From Methylibium sp035762065 (GTDB taxonomy: Bacteria; Pseudomonadota; Gammaproteobacteria; Burkholderiales; Burkholderiaceae_C), in assembly GCF_035762065.1 (NCBI RefSeq), contig NZ_DASTPW010000043.1, positions 62,001 to 126,000 on the forward strand: 64,000 bases of DNA, in the 5' to 3' direction. Under the pieces are notes generated by a model. That model made no database searches. It worked only from the letters and a program-made list of their open reading frames with translations, and had not been told where the DNA came from. A program made the position numbers and the translations under genes. Positions 1-8,467 of this stretch are shown one piece after another; the stretch's first letter is position 1; each line of letters starts with the position of its first letter.

Positions 1-9
1 CTGGTTCAT
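1..9 (-). CDS. Possible start of a further minus-strand gene, cut by the window edge
   Basis: Only three codons (Met-Asn-Gln) lie inside the window. The minus strand reads GGGAG at 16-20, a 6-nt spacer, then ATG at 9-7, which is a well-placed ribosome binding site. It starts 45 bp after the fhcC stop, so it could be the next gene of the fhc operon. Nothing can be said about the product. Confidence 0.3.
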
Positions 10-53
10 CGCGTACTCCCGTGAGGCGGCCGTGCGCTTCGTGCGGCCGCAGA

Positions 54-869
54 TCAGCCGGCGATCAGCAGCTCGCCCTTGCCGCCGGCCGCGAGGTCCC
101 CGACGAAGCGCCGCGGCGCCGCGCGCTTCGCCAATGCCGCGAAAGGGCCGCCGTGTCGCGCGAGATCGCGCGCGAGCAACTGCCAGAACACGCCGATGTC
201 GACCGTGTTGCCGACGAAGCACGGCGGCACCGTCGGCTGCGCCCCGGCGGCAAGCAGCGTGCCGCGGCGCATGCCGTAGCCAGGGTGGGCGCCGATGGCG
301 CCGGCCACGGCGATCGTGCCGGCGACCATGCGCGAGGCGACGAAGTCGCCGGCGTCGCCGAAGACGATCGCGCTGCCGCGGCGCATGCGATCGCCGAAGC
401 GCTCGCCGGCATGGCCGCGCACGATGAACGTGCCGCCGCGCATGCCGTCCATGCTGCCGGGCAGTGCGCTCGCGGCGAAGTCGCCGACGCTGCCGGCCAC
501 GTCGAGGCGGCCGCCCGACATCTCGCAGGCCGCGAGCACGCCGGCGTCGCCGTTCGCGACGATCGCGCCGGCGCTCATGCCGGCGCCGAGGTAGTCGCCG
601 ACCGGCCCGTCGATGCGCAGCGAGCCGGCCGCGAGCTGCCAGCCGATGCGATCGAACTTGCTCAGCTCGCCTTCGAGCCGCAGCTCGCCTTCTTCGGCGT
701 GCGCTTCGATGGCGAACAGGTCGCCGAGCGCCACGCGCTCGTTGCCGTGCCACAGCGCGAGCTCGCCGACCGCCACCGCGTCGAGCCCGGCCAGCGCCGC
801 CGGCGACAAGCCGCGCGCATCGACGCGCAGCGCCGGCGCCTGCTTCAACGAAAGCCGCCAAGCGCTCAT
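54..869 (-). CDS. fhcC: Formyltransferase/hydrolase complex subunit C
   Basis: 271 residues. It resembles the FwdC/FmdC subunit of formylmethanofuran dehydrogenase, here the gamma subunit of the bacterial Fhc complex, which converts formyl-H4MPT to formate via methylofuran in the cytoplasm. The central and C-terminal part is a run of GxxxGxxxVxG-like turns (for example GDYLGAG, GDFAAS, GERFGDRM, GDFVASRM), the GXGXG beta-helix also found at the C-terminus of glutamate synthase. An ATG at 869 was chosen over an upstream in-frame start because GGGAG precedes it and conserved sequence begins there. It is the last gene of fhcB-A-D-C, 67 bp after fhcD. Confidence 0.9.
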   Translation of the reverse strand: MSAWRLSLKQAPALRVDARGLSPAALAGLDAVAVGELALWHGNERVALGDLFAIEAHAEEGELRLEGELSKFDRIGWQLAAGSLRIDGPVGDYLGAGMSAGAIVANGDAGVLAACEMSGGRLDVAGSVGDFAASALPGSMDGMRGGTFIVRGHAGERFGDRMRRGSAIVFGDAGDFVASRMVAGTIAVAGAIGAHPGYGMRRGTLLAAGAQPTVPPCFVGNTVDIGVFWQLLARDLARHGGPFAALAKRAAPRRFVGDLAAGGKGELLIAG

Positions 870-936
870 GGCAACTCCCTGCGGCCGGCGGCCGCTCGCC
901 ACGCCACGTGCTTCGCGCCCGACGAGCGCTTGCCGC

Positions 937-1851
937 TCATGCCGCCGCTCCCGGCACCAGCTTGTGCAGGTGGTAGAGGAACGGCCCGAGCTTGCCGCCG
1001 TAGTTGCCGGCGCCGATGCGCCTGAGGCCGGAGTCGGCGCCAAGGTCGATCGCCGCCTTCAGGCCGGCGCGCATCGCCGCCGACACGTCGGCGTCGGTCA
1101 GGCCGTCGATCACGATCTCCATCACGCTTGCGATGTCGGGGCTCAGGTCGGAGTGCTTCGCGATCTCCCGCAGGCTCGGGCAGTAGGCGTCGTTGGTCGA
1201 GGCGCCAAGCGTCGGGTACTTGCTGCCGACCTTCGAGCCGGAGCGCACCACGCCGCCCGGGAACGGCATGATGACGTTGGGCACCTGCTTCATCGCCGCG
1301 ACCGCGGCCTCGGCGGCGCGCAAGGCGGCCGCGGTGTCGGTCGCCAGCAGCAGCAGGTTGCCCCCGCCGACCGCCTTCGTCGTGACCCAGGTCGTCTCCT
1401 GCGCAACGAACTCGCCGTCCATCACCGGCACGCGCCAGTAGCGTTGGCCGCCGATCATCTTGCTCGTCTGCCAGCCGTCGCCGAAGAAGCGCAGGTTCTT
1501 GCCGAGCGCGATCGCATCGCCCTCGAACAGCCCGGCGTAGACCGCGGTGGTCGGACAGGTCAGCACGCATTGGCCGACGCGCTTTTCGACCTGCTTGGCG
1601 AGCTCGCGGCCACTCATCGAGAAGATCAGGATCGACACGCCGGGGCGCCCGTCGGGCGTCTCGTCGGGCGACAGCTCGCGCTCGATGCCCGCCTCGCAGC
1701 CGCAGGCGATCACGGAGGTCGCGAAGCCGGTCGTCGCGACGGCGGCATGGCGCGCCCAGGTGGCGTCGTGCGCGGTGACGACGAGCCGCGTGCCCTTCAT
1801 CGGAAAGGCTTCGGCGAAGCTGTCGTCGATGGTGATGCCGTTGAGTTGCAT
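937..1851 (-). CDS. fhcD: Formylmethanofuran:H4MPT formyltransferase (Fhc subunit D)
   Basis: 304 residues, the usual length for Ftr/FhcD. It moves the formyl group between H4MPT and methylofuran, the first half-reaction of the Fhc complex. Family hallmarks are the N-terminal INGITIDDSFAEAF-like start, the TGFATSVI and CGCEAGIE segments and the glycine-rich C-terminal GAGNYGGKLG. It starts 3 bp after the fhcA stop, so translation is probably coupled. Bacterial and methanogen versions are close enough that the call is secure. Confidence 0.95.
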   Translation of the reverse strand: MQLNGITIDDSFAEAFPMKGTRLVVTAHDATWARHAAVATTGFATSVIACGCEAGIERELSPDETPDGRPGVSILIFSMSGRELAKQVEKRVGQCVLTCPTTAVYAGLFEGDAIALGKNLRFFGDGWQTSKMIGGQRYWRVPVMDGEFVAQETTWVTTKAVGGGNLLLLATDTAAALRAAEAAVAAMKQVPNVIMPFPGGVVRSGSKVGSKYPTLGASTNDAYCPSLREIAKHSDLSPDIASVMEIVIDGLTDADVSAAMRAGLKAAIDLGADSGLRRIGAGNYGGKLGPFLYHLHKLVPGAAA

Positions 1852-1854
1852 CGC

Positions 1855-3540
1855 TCAGTTCACCCGCGTCTCGAAGCACGCCGCCGGCAGCAAGCGCCCG
1901 CCATTGCAGCAGCGGCAAAGCTCGTCGTGGCCGATCACGAGGTTGCGCGGCGCCACCGACAGGTGCCGGTCCGCGTACGTCGCGACCAGCTTCTCGATGC
2001 CGCGGTCGAACACCGGCTCGACGTAGTGCGTGCCGCCGGTCGGGGTCGCGGTGATGCGGCCGGCGCGCGCGACGCGCACGCCGTCCTTGAAGACGTGCTC
2101 GGGCGCGGTGAACATCGCCTCGCGGTCCGCATCCTCGCGGTAGACCGCGATGTCGGCCGCCGCACCGGTGCCGAGGTGGCCGCGGTCCTTCAGGCCGAGC
2201 AGCTTCGCCGGGCCGGCGCGCGTCATGACCGCGATCTCGTTCAGGCTCAGCTCGCGCGTGATCGAGCCGAGCGAGCTCATCGCGACCGCATCGGCGTTGA
2301 GCCTGCTCATCTGCTCGTCGCGGAAGCTCTTGTCCATCAGCAGCCGGATCAGGTGCGGGTAGCTGGTGAAGGGCGCGCCGTTGGGATGGTCGGTGGTCAG
2401 CACCACCCGCCAGGGGTCGTCGATCAGCAGGAAGATCTCGAGCCCGATCAGCCACTGCAGCGCGTTGACGAAGCTCGTGTCGCGGTACTTGAACGGCACG
2501 ACGCCGCAGCCGGCCTCGCATTCGATGTCGGCGCCGACCCATTTGCGCGGGTGGCCCACGCCGGCGTTCGCGTGCTGGCGCATCGTGTCGCCGCTGGCGG
2601 TGACGGTCTGGCCGAACATGATCTGGCCGACGTCGAGGCTGACGTTCGGATTCGCGTTGACCACCTCGCAGAGACGGCGCGCGGCCGACGAGAATTTCTT
2701 CGGGCCTTCGGTCCCGTAGGCGTGGAACTGGATGTGCGTCAGGTGAGCCGGCAGGCCTTCCAGCGCCTCGATCGTCGCCAGCGTCGATTCGATGTTGCCC
2801 GGCACGCCCAGATTGCTTGCGTGGATGTGCAGCGGATGGGGCACGCCGAGTTCGTGCAGCGCGCGCGCGAGCGTGTGCACGATCGTGCGCGGCGTCACGC
2901 GCCAGTGCGCGTGCTGCTCGTCGACATCGAGCCGGCGCTGGTTGAACTTGAAAGCCGAGATGCCGCCCGGGTTGACCACCTTCACGCCGAGCGCCTTCGC
3001 GGCGTGCATCGTCCAGCCGACGTAGTCGCGGATCGTCTCGAAGTCGCGGCCTTCGGCGAGCAGCTGCAGGAACAGCTCGTCACTGCCGAGCATCACGTAG
3101 GCCCCGTGGTCGAGGATGGGGATGTCGCCCATCTCCATGTGCGTGTGCCGCGCGTTGATCGCGAGCATCGCCGGCTCGAAGGCCGCGGTGTAGCCCATCT
3201 CGGCGTAGCGGTAGCCGGTGGCGAGCGTGCCCGGTGCACAGCAGCCGCTCGACGCCAGTTCGAGCGGGTTGGTCGGCAGCGGCTGCGGTTCGCGGTTCAA
3301 GCGATGGTCCTCGGGCAGCAGCAGCCGCGCCAGGTTCATCTTGCCGCCGCCGATGTGCGTGTGCATGTCGATGCCGCCGGCCATCACGACGCAACCGGTC
3401 GCGTCAATGTCCTCGGCAGCCTGCTCCTGCGGGTGCAGCTCGGCGATGCGGCCGTCGTGGATGCCGACATCGCGCACCGCGTCGATGCCCTGGGCCGGAT
3501 CGACGACGCGGCCGCCGCGGATGCGCAGCGTGCCGCTCAT
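1855..3540 (-). CDS. fhcA: Formyltransferase/hydrolase complex subunit A (amidohydrolase)
   Basis: 561 residues. This is the amidohydrolase-superfamily subunit that hydrolyses formyl-methylofuran to formate. Metal-site motifs are visible: HTH within GGIDMHTHIGGG (His60, His62), a following HIHASN segment, HIQFHAYG, and TTDHPNG carrying the late Asp. These match the dinuclear zinc site of FwdA-type subunits. The start codon overlaps the fhcB stop by 4 bp (ATGA), and fhcD follows after 3 bp, so this is the core of a tight operon. Confidence 0.95.
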   Translation of the reverse strand: MSGTLRIRGGRVVDPAQGIDAVRDVGIHDGRIAELHPQEQAAEDIDATGCVVMAGGIDMHTHIGGGKMNLARLLLPEDHRLNREPQPLPTNPLELASSGCCAPGTLATGYRYAEMGYTAAFEPAMLAINARHTHMEMGDIPILDHGAYVMLGSDELFLQLLAEGRDFETIRDYVGWTMHAAKALGVKVVNPGGISAFKFNQRRLDVDEQHAHWRVTPRTIVHTLARALHELGVPHPLHIHASNLGVPGNIESTLATIEALEGLPAHLTHIQFHAYGTEGPKKFSSAARRLCEVVNANPNVSLDVGQIMFGQTVTASGDTMRQHANAGVGHPRKWVGADIECEAGCGVVPFKYRDTSFVNALQWLIGLEIFLLIDDPWRVVLTTDHPNGAPFTSYPHLIRLLMDKSFRDEQMSRLNADAVAMSSLGSITRELSLNEIAVMTRAGPAKLLGLKDRGHLGTGAAADIAVYREDADREAMFTAPEHVFKDGVRVARAGRITATPTGGTHYVEPVFDRGIEKLVATYADRHLSVAPRNLVIGHDELCRCCNGGRLLPAACFETRVN

Positions 3541-4925
3541 CGCGCACCGCCCTTGAGCGACTGCACGCGCGCCGCGAGCCGCTTCAGCACCTCGGCGGCG
3601 CCCGGCAGCTTGCGATCACGCGCCGGCAGGGCGACCGGCGCCAGCGGCAGCGTCACGCTGCCGTCGACGCGGAACAGGTCGCCGCTGTCGTCGAGGCCCG
3701 GCGTCGCGACGGGGATGAACACCGCCTCGGCCGGCGGCCGCATCTGCGCATGGCCGATGACGACGAGCGGCAGGCCGTTCGGCACCGGCGGCAGCTCGTA
3801 CTCGTTGCCGAAGCTCGCGATCCACAGCAGCGCATCGGCGTCGCCCGCCGCCAGCATCGCCTTCGCGTCGAAGCGCAGCGGCTCGTGCTCGAGCCCCAAC
3901 GGCCCGGCGCGGCTGCGCAGCGGCAGGCCCGAGAGCCAGGTCACCGTCTGCTGCGACGACAGCGGCGCGCCGCTGCCAAGCGCGAGCACCGCGGCGCGCG
4001 TCGTGCGGTTCAGCTCGGCGACGATGGCGTTCGCCGCCTCGACGATCAGGCTGCCGTGCGCCGGCAGCCCGGCGCTGTTCCAGGTGAGCACGACGTAGCG
4101 CGCGGCACGCAGCCGCCCGGCGAGCGCGACCAGCTCGGCGCCCGCCTCGATGCGCCGCCCCGCGACGCAGGCCGCGAGCCGCGAGACCGCATCGAAGGCG
4201 TCGCCGTCGCTGGCGATCGCGCTCACGCGCGTGTTCGGCACGCCGGCCAGTGCCGGATCGGCTGCAGCGCCGAGGAAAACGATCTCGCGCGACGCGACCA
4301 GCGCCTCGCCGAAGCCGAGCCGGCGCCAGATCTCCGGATGCGCGTCGCGCGGCGTGGGCCCGAGGCAGACGACGAGATCGGCGCGGTTGCGCACCTCGGC
4401 GAAGGTGGCGGTGAACTGGCCGCGGTCCTGCAGCGCGCGCAGGCCGTGCAGCATGGACGTGCCGCCGTCGAGCACCGCACCGCTCGCGCAGGCGAGCGGG
4501 TAGAGCGCGCGCGCGCCGGCGACGTCGAGGCCGAGGCCGCCGACCACCGGCTGACGCGCGGCGGCGAGCTTCTGCGCTGCGGCTTCGATCGCGGCGTCCA
4601 GGCTCGTCGCCTCGTCGCCGATGCGGCAGGCCGCAACGCTTGGCGCGCTGAACCGCGCGAGCGCGGACTGTGCGATCGGGCAGTCGCTGCCGAGCAGGCG
4701 CATCGGCGCGCCGGTCGCCGCGTCGGCCGGCGCGAGCGCGAAGCCGTCGCACAGCAGCGTGCAGAAGGGGCAGGTCCAGGGCGACGCGCCGACGGCGGAA
4801 ACGGAAGCGGTCGAGAGAGCCGCCGGTGCGGCCACGGAAGCACTCGAAGTCATCGAAGGCAGTGTGCTGCAAAGCCCGCGCCCGCGTACTCCGGGGAACT
4901 CCGCCGCCCGCGGCGCACTGCTCAC
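3537..4925 (-). CDS. fhcB: Formyltransferase/hydrolase complex subunit B
   Basis: Up to 462 residues from a GTG at 4925. An ATG at 4853 (438 residues) is equally plausible, because the first 45 or so residues are low-complexity. It resembles FwdB/FmdB, the molybdopterin subunit of formylmethanofuran dehydrogenase. The conserved CPFCTLLCDG motif lies at residues 52-61 of the longer form. In bacterial Fhc the subunit is known to be non-redox and to lack a functional Mo-pterin site. It is the first gene of the fhcB-A-D-C operon and begins directly after the HisA-like gene (4922 stop), which may belong to the same transcript. Confidence 0.9.
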   Translation of the reverse strand: MSSAPRAAEFPGVRGRGLCSTLPSMTSSASVAAPAALSTASVSAVGASPWTCPFCTLLCDGFALAPADAATGAPMRLLGSDCPIAQSALARFSAPSVAACRIGDEATSLDAAIEAAAQKLAAARQPVVGGLGLDVAGARALYPLACASGAVLDGGTSMLHGLRALQDRGQFTATFAEVRNRADLVVCLGPTPRDAHPEIWRRLGFGEALVASREIVFLGAAADPALAGVPNTRVSAIASDGDAFDAVSRLAACVAGRRIEAGAELVALAGRLRAARYVVLTWNSAGLPAHGSLIVEAANAIVAELNRTTRAAVLALGSGAPLSSQQTVTWLSGLPLRSRAGPLGLEHEPLRFDAKAMLAAGDADALLWIASFGNEYELPPVPNGLPLVVIGHAQMRPPAEAVFIPVATPGLDDSGDLFRVDGSVTLPLAPVALPARDRKLPGAAEVLKRLAARVQSLKGGAR

Positions 4926-5710
4926 CCGGCAGTGTGCGAGCGCTGAGCAGCGCGCGACACACTGTGGCCCGCGCCGCCGGCCGCGCCACAGTCTGTCGCG
5001 CCGTTCGCCGCCGAGCCGCGCGGGGCGATCCGGCCGGCATGCAGCGCCGACGCGACCAGCCAGGCCTGCGCGCCGGAGGCCGCGGCGCGCACCAGATCGC
5101 CCTCGTCGCGGATGCCGCCGGAGCCGATCCAGCCCGCGTGCGGCGCGCGCGAACGCAAGGCGGCCATGTGCGCCAGGTCAGGCCCGCGCGCCGAGCCGAC
5201 GCGCCCCAGCTCCATCGCGATCAGCCGTGTGGGCCAGTGCTCGGCGGCCGACCACAGGCCGCCGCGATCGAGCGGCACGCCGTCGCGGCTATCGAGCGAC
5301 AGCAGCGCCGCGGGCCACGCCGCGATCGCCTCCTGGAGCGCCGCGAGGCTTTCGAGGCTTTCGCTCGCGAGCACCGGCTGCACCCGCTCGGCCGGCGCGC
5401 CCAGGGCCTGCATGCAGCGATCGATGTCCGCTGCCTGCCTGAAGCCGGCGTCCAGCCACAGCGTCAGTCGCGGCAAGGCCTCGAGGAGCGCGGCGATCGC
5501 CGTGAGCTGCACCGCGCCGCCCTGGAGTGCATCGAGGTCGGCGAGGTAGAGCGTGCCGGTGGCACAGTGCTCGCAGAGCCGCGCGGCCACCGCCTGTGGG
5601 TGCGTGCTGCAAACGATTGCCGATTCGACCGGCCGGTAGCGCGCACGCTCCCCGCCGGTGGCATGGACGACCCGGCCTGCCTTCAGGTCGATCACGGGAA
5701 CGATCAACAT
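4922..5710 (-). CDS. HisA-like TIM-barrel protein of the H4MPT/methylofuran cluster
   Basis: 262 residues from ATG at 5710 (MLIVPVIDLKAG). The N-terminal VIDLK with Asp8, the RYRPVES segment and the YLADLDA strand are typical of the HisA/HisF phosphate-binding barrel. The rest diverges from true ProFAR isomerase, and its neighbours are C1 cofactor genes rather than his genes. COG1411-type HisA relatives occur with H4MPT genes in methylotrophs and methanogens, with no function firmly known to me. The C-terminal 25 residues are low-complexity. Its stop overlaps the possible GTG of fhcB by 4 bp. The start lies 9 bp from the divergent mfnD start. Confidence 0.75.
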   Translation of the reverse strand: MLIVPVIDLKAGRVVHATGGERARYRPVESAIVCSTHPQAVAARLCEHCATGTLYLADLDALQGGAVQLTAIAALLEALPRLTLWLDAGFRQAADIDRCMQALGAPAERVQPVLASESLESLAALQEAIAAWPAALLSLDSRDGVPLDRGGLWSAAEHWPTRLIAMELGRVGSARGPDLAHMAALRSRAPHAGWIGSGGIRDEGDLVRAAASGAQAWLVASALHAGRIAPRGSAANGATDCGAAGGAGHSVSRAAQRSHTAG

Positions 5711-5719
5711 CGGCGACGC

Positions 5720-6742
5720 ATGCGAGTTTTCGTCTACGAGTATTGCAGCGGGGGCGGCGCGAACGCCGGCGCGGCGTGCGCGGCGGAGCTGCTCGACGCC
5801 GGCCGCGCGATGCGCGACGCGCTGGTCGCCGACCTGGCCGACGTCCCCGGCCTCGCGCTCACCGCAGCCTGTCGCGACGAAGCCGAGGCGGGCCTGCTGC
5901 GCAGCCGCTGCGCAGGCGCGGTGCGCTGGGTCTGGCCGCGCCCCGGCGAGGACGCGGCCGGCTTCGTCCATCGCCATGCCGCGCGGCACGCGCAGGCCTG
6001 GATCGTCGCGCCGGAAACCGACGGCGTGCTGATGCGGCTGGCGGCCGCGGTCGAGGCGCCGCGCTGGATCGGCTGCACGCGCGACGCGCTGCACCTGGCC
6101 TCGCGCAAGCGCGCGACGATCGCGCGGCTCGCGGCGCACGGCCTGGTCACGCCGCTGGCCTTCGACGGCGAGGCCCGGCGCTGGGTGGTGAAGCCCGACG
6201 ACGGCGCCGGCTGCGTCGCGACCGTGGTGCACCTCGGTCATGCGGCCGCGCGCGCCGACCTGCACGAGCGCCGCGCGCGCGGCGAGTCGGCGACGCTCGA
6301 GCCCTGGATCGACGGGCAGGCGATCAGCATCTCGCTGCTGTGCGGGCCGGGCGGGGCGGAGCTGCTCGGCATCCATCACCAGTCGATCGCGGTGCTGCCC
6401 GAGGCCGAGGGCCGCGTGCGGCTGCGCGACGACGGCGTCGCGATCGATCGCGAGCCGCGCGTCGGCGAGCGGGCCGAGGCGCTGCGCCGCGTCGGCCGCG
6501 CGGTCGGCGCCGCGGTGCCGGGGCTGCGCGGCTTCGTCGGCATCGACCTCGTGTGGCACGCGGCGCGCGGGCCGGCGGTCATCGAAGTGAATCCGCGGCT
6601 GACCTGCGCCTTCGTCGGCCTCTCGGCCGCGCTCGGCCGGCCGCTGGCGCGCGAGATCCTGCAGGCGCAGCTCGCGCAGCAGGCCGCGCTCGCGGCGGCG
6701 CGCCCGGCGCCGCGGCAGGAGGCGCTGCTTGCCGCGTCGTGA
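5720..6742 (+). CDS. mfnD: ATP-grasp ligase, tyramine/tyrosine-glutamate ligase-like (MfnD)
   Basis: 340 residues from ATG at 5720 (MRVFVYEYCSGGG). It resembles COG1821 ATP-grasp proteins; the methanogen member MfnD ligates tyramine to glutamate in methanofuran synthesis. ATP-grasp features are VVKPDDGAG (nucleotide-binding Lys), LEPWIDG, GFVGIDLVW and the metal-binding VIEVNPRLT. From the general literature, Methylobacterium methylofuran carries tyrosine rather than tyramine, so the substrate here may be tyrosine. The gene heads a plus-strand run with mfnF and mfnE and diverges from the HisA-like gene. The molecular assignment rests on family and context. Confidence 0.75.
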   Translation: MRVFVYEYCSGGGANAGAACAAELLDAGRAMRDALVADLADVPGLALTAACRDEAEAGLLRSRCAGAVRWVWPRPGEDAAGFVHRHAARHAQAWIVAPETDGVLMRLAAAVEAPRWIGCTRDALHLASRKRATIARLAAHGLVTPLAFDGEARRWVVKPDDGAGCVATVVHLGHAAARADLHERRARGESATLEPWIDGQAISISLLCGPGGAELLGIHHQSIAVLPEAEGRVRLRDDGVAIDREPRVGERAEALRRVGRAVGAAVPGLRGFVGIDLVWHAARGPAVIEVNPRLTCAFVGLSAALGRPLAREILQAQLAQQAALAAARPAPRQEALLAAS

Positions 6743-7901
6743 CGAGCCGCTCGTCGCCGGCTGGGACATCGGCGGTGCGCACGTCAAGCTGAGCCTCGTC
6801 GCGCCGCGCGGCGGCTCGGCGCACGAGTGCGTGCCGATCGCCGCCGAGCAGTGGCCCTGCCCGTTGTGGCAGGGGCTCGACCGGCTCGACGCGGTGCTCG
6901 CCGAGGCCCGTGCGCTGTGGCCCGAGCTCGACGGTGCGCGCCACGCGGTCACGATGACCGGCGAGATGGTCGATCTGTTCGAGCACCGCGAGGCCGGCGT
7001 GCTGGTGCTCGCCGAGGTGCTGAGCGCCGCGCTCGGCGACGGGCTTGCGTTCTGGGCCGGCGAGGGCGGCTGGTGCGGGGCGGGCGCGCTGCGCGCGTGC
7101 TGGCCGCAGGTGGCCTCGGCGAACTGGGCGGCGACCGCCAGCCTCGCCGCGCGCCGGCTCGAAGGCCGCGAAGCGCTGCTCGTGGACATCGGCAGCACCA
7201 CCACCGACCTCGTCGCGCTGCGCGACGGCGCGCCTTGCAGCGCGAGCCGCAGCGACGCCGACCGGCTCGCCAGCGGCGAGCTGCTCTACCAGGGCGTGGT
7301 GCGCACGCCGCTGTGCGCGCTGGCGCCGCGCATCGAGCACCGCGGCCGCGCGCTCAACGTGATGAACGAGTGCTTCGCGACGACGGCCGACGTGCATCGC
7401 CTGCTCGGCCAGCTCGACACCGCGCACGACCAGCAGCCCACCGCCGACGGCGGCCCGAAGGATCTCGCGGCCACGCGCCGACGGCTCGCGCGGATGATCG
7501 GCCTCGACGCGCGCGACGCCGTGGACGACGACTGGCACGCGCTGGCCGCCTGCTGGCGCGAGGCGCAGCTCGGCGCGCTGCGCGAGAACGCCGAACGGGT
7601 CGTGCAGGCCGCGGCGCTCGCGGCCGACGCGCCGGTCGTCGCGGCCGGCTGCGGCGACTTCCTCGCCTTCGAGCTCGCGCGCCGGCTGGGTCGGCCCTGC
7701 ATGCGCTTCGACGCGCTGGTGCTTGGCGACGCGGCAGCGCCGCCCGGCGCAGCGGGCGACGAGCGCCGCCGCGCGATCCAGCTTGCGGCGCCGGCCGTCG
7801 CCGTCGCGCTGCTGTTCGCCTCGATGCACCCGGCGGCGCGGGACGAAAGCGAAGCCGCGAACGACGCCGACGGCAAGCCGCACCGACGATGTGGGTCGTG
7901 A
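6729..7901 (+). CDS. mfnF: MfnF-like hydantoinase/oxoprolinase-fold protein
   Basis: 390 residues. The start is a TTG at 6729, supported by AGGAGG at 6717-6722 with a 6-nt spacer; it overlaps the mfnD end by 14 bp. The N-terminus GWDIGGAHVK and the central LVDIGSTTTDLV are the two phosphate loops of the ASKHA/hydantoinase fold. Family COG1548 includes MfnF, which couples the aminomethyl-furan phosphate to the glutamyl-tyramine unit in methanofuran synthesis. The last 25 residues are divergent and overlap the next gene. The position between mfnD and mfnE supports a role in methylofuran assembly. Confidence 0.75.
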   Translation: MPRRDEPLVAGWDIGGAHVKLSLVAPRGGSAHECVPIAAEQWPCPLWQGLDRLDAVLAEARALWPELDGARHAVTMTGEMVDLFEHREAGVLVLAEVLSAALGDGLAFWAGEGGWCGAGALRACWPQVASANWAATASLAARRLEGREALLVDIGSTTTDLVALRDGAPCSASRSDADRLASGELLYQGVVRTPLCALAPRIEHRGRALNVMNECFATTADVHRLLGQLDTAHDQQPTADGGPKDLAATRRRLARMIGLDARDAVDDDWHALAACWREAQLGALRENAERVVQAAALAADAPVVAAGCGDFLAFELARRLGRPCMRFDALVLGDAAAPPGAAGDERRRAIQLAAPAVAVALLFASMHPAARDESEAANDADGKPHRRCGS

Positions 7902-8467
7902 AGCTCGGCGGCAGCCTGGGCCGCGACCCGCTGCTGCGCCGCTGGCTCGAGCTGCTGGCCGAAGACGGCGGCGGCCGGGTGGTCGTCGTGCCCGGCGGCG
8001 GCGTCTTCGCCGATCAGGCGCGCGACGTGCAGGCCTGGTGGTCGCTCGACGACGTGGCCGCGCACAACATCGCGGTGCTCGGCATGGCGCAGACCGCCTC
8101 GCTGATGAAGGGCCTGTGCCCGGCGCTCGAGCTCGCGCGCGACGAAGCCGCGCTGCGCGCGGCGCTGCAGCGCGGCCGTACCGCGCTGTGGTGGCCGACC
8201 GAGCTGCTGCGCGAGCACGCCGACGAGCTGACCGACTGGAGCGTCACCTCCGACAGCCTCGCGCTGTGGCTCGCGCAGCGGCTGCGGGCCGAGCGGTTGC
8301 TCATCGTCAAGTCCTGCGCGATCGATGCAGGCGCGTCGCTCGAACAGCTGGGTCAGGCCGGCGTGCTCGACGCCGCGTTCGCACGGCGCGCCGGGACCGG
8401 CACGCCGACGATCGAGGTGCTGCACAAGGAGCAGCTCGATCGCGTCAGGCAGGGCTTGCGGCGCTGA
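7889..8467 (+). CDS. mfnE: Amino-acid-kinase-family protein, MfnE-like
   Basis: 192 residues, beginning MWVVKLGGSLG, the classic amino acid kinase glycine loop. VVVPGGGVFAD follows, with a nucleotide-site segment around LIVKSCAID near residue 140. Short COG2054-type kinases include MfnE, which phosphorylates the aminomethylfuran intermediate of methanofuran. The ATG overlaps mfnF by 13 bp, so the genes are translationally linked. The 3' end overlaps the convergent mfnB end by 23 bp (8445-8467). Confidence 0.75.
   Translation: MWVVKLGGSLGRDPLLRRWLELLAEDGGGRVVVVPGGGVFADQARDVQAWWSLDDVAAHNIAVLGMAQTASLMKGLCPALELARDEAALRAALQRGRTALWWPTELLREHADELTDWSVTSDSLALWLAQRLRAERLLIVKSCAIDAGASLEQLGQAGVLDAAFARRAGTGTPTIEVLHKEQLDRVRQGLRR

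Noticed and set aside
613..4098. Long plus-strand frame opposite fhcC-D-A-B
   Set aside because: The minus-strand genes have clear motifs and tight operon spacing. The opposite frame is Arg- and Ala-rich shadow sequence.
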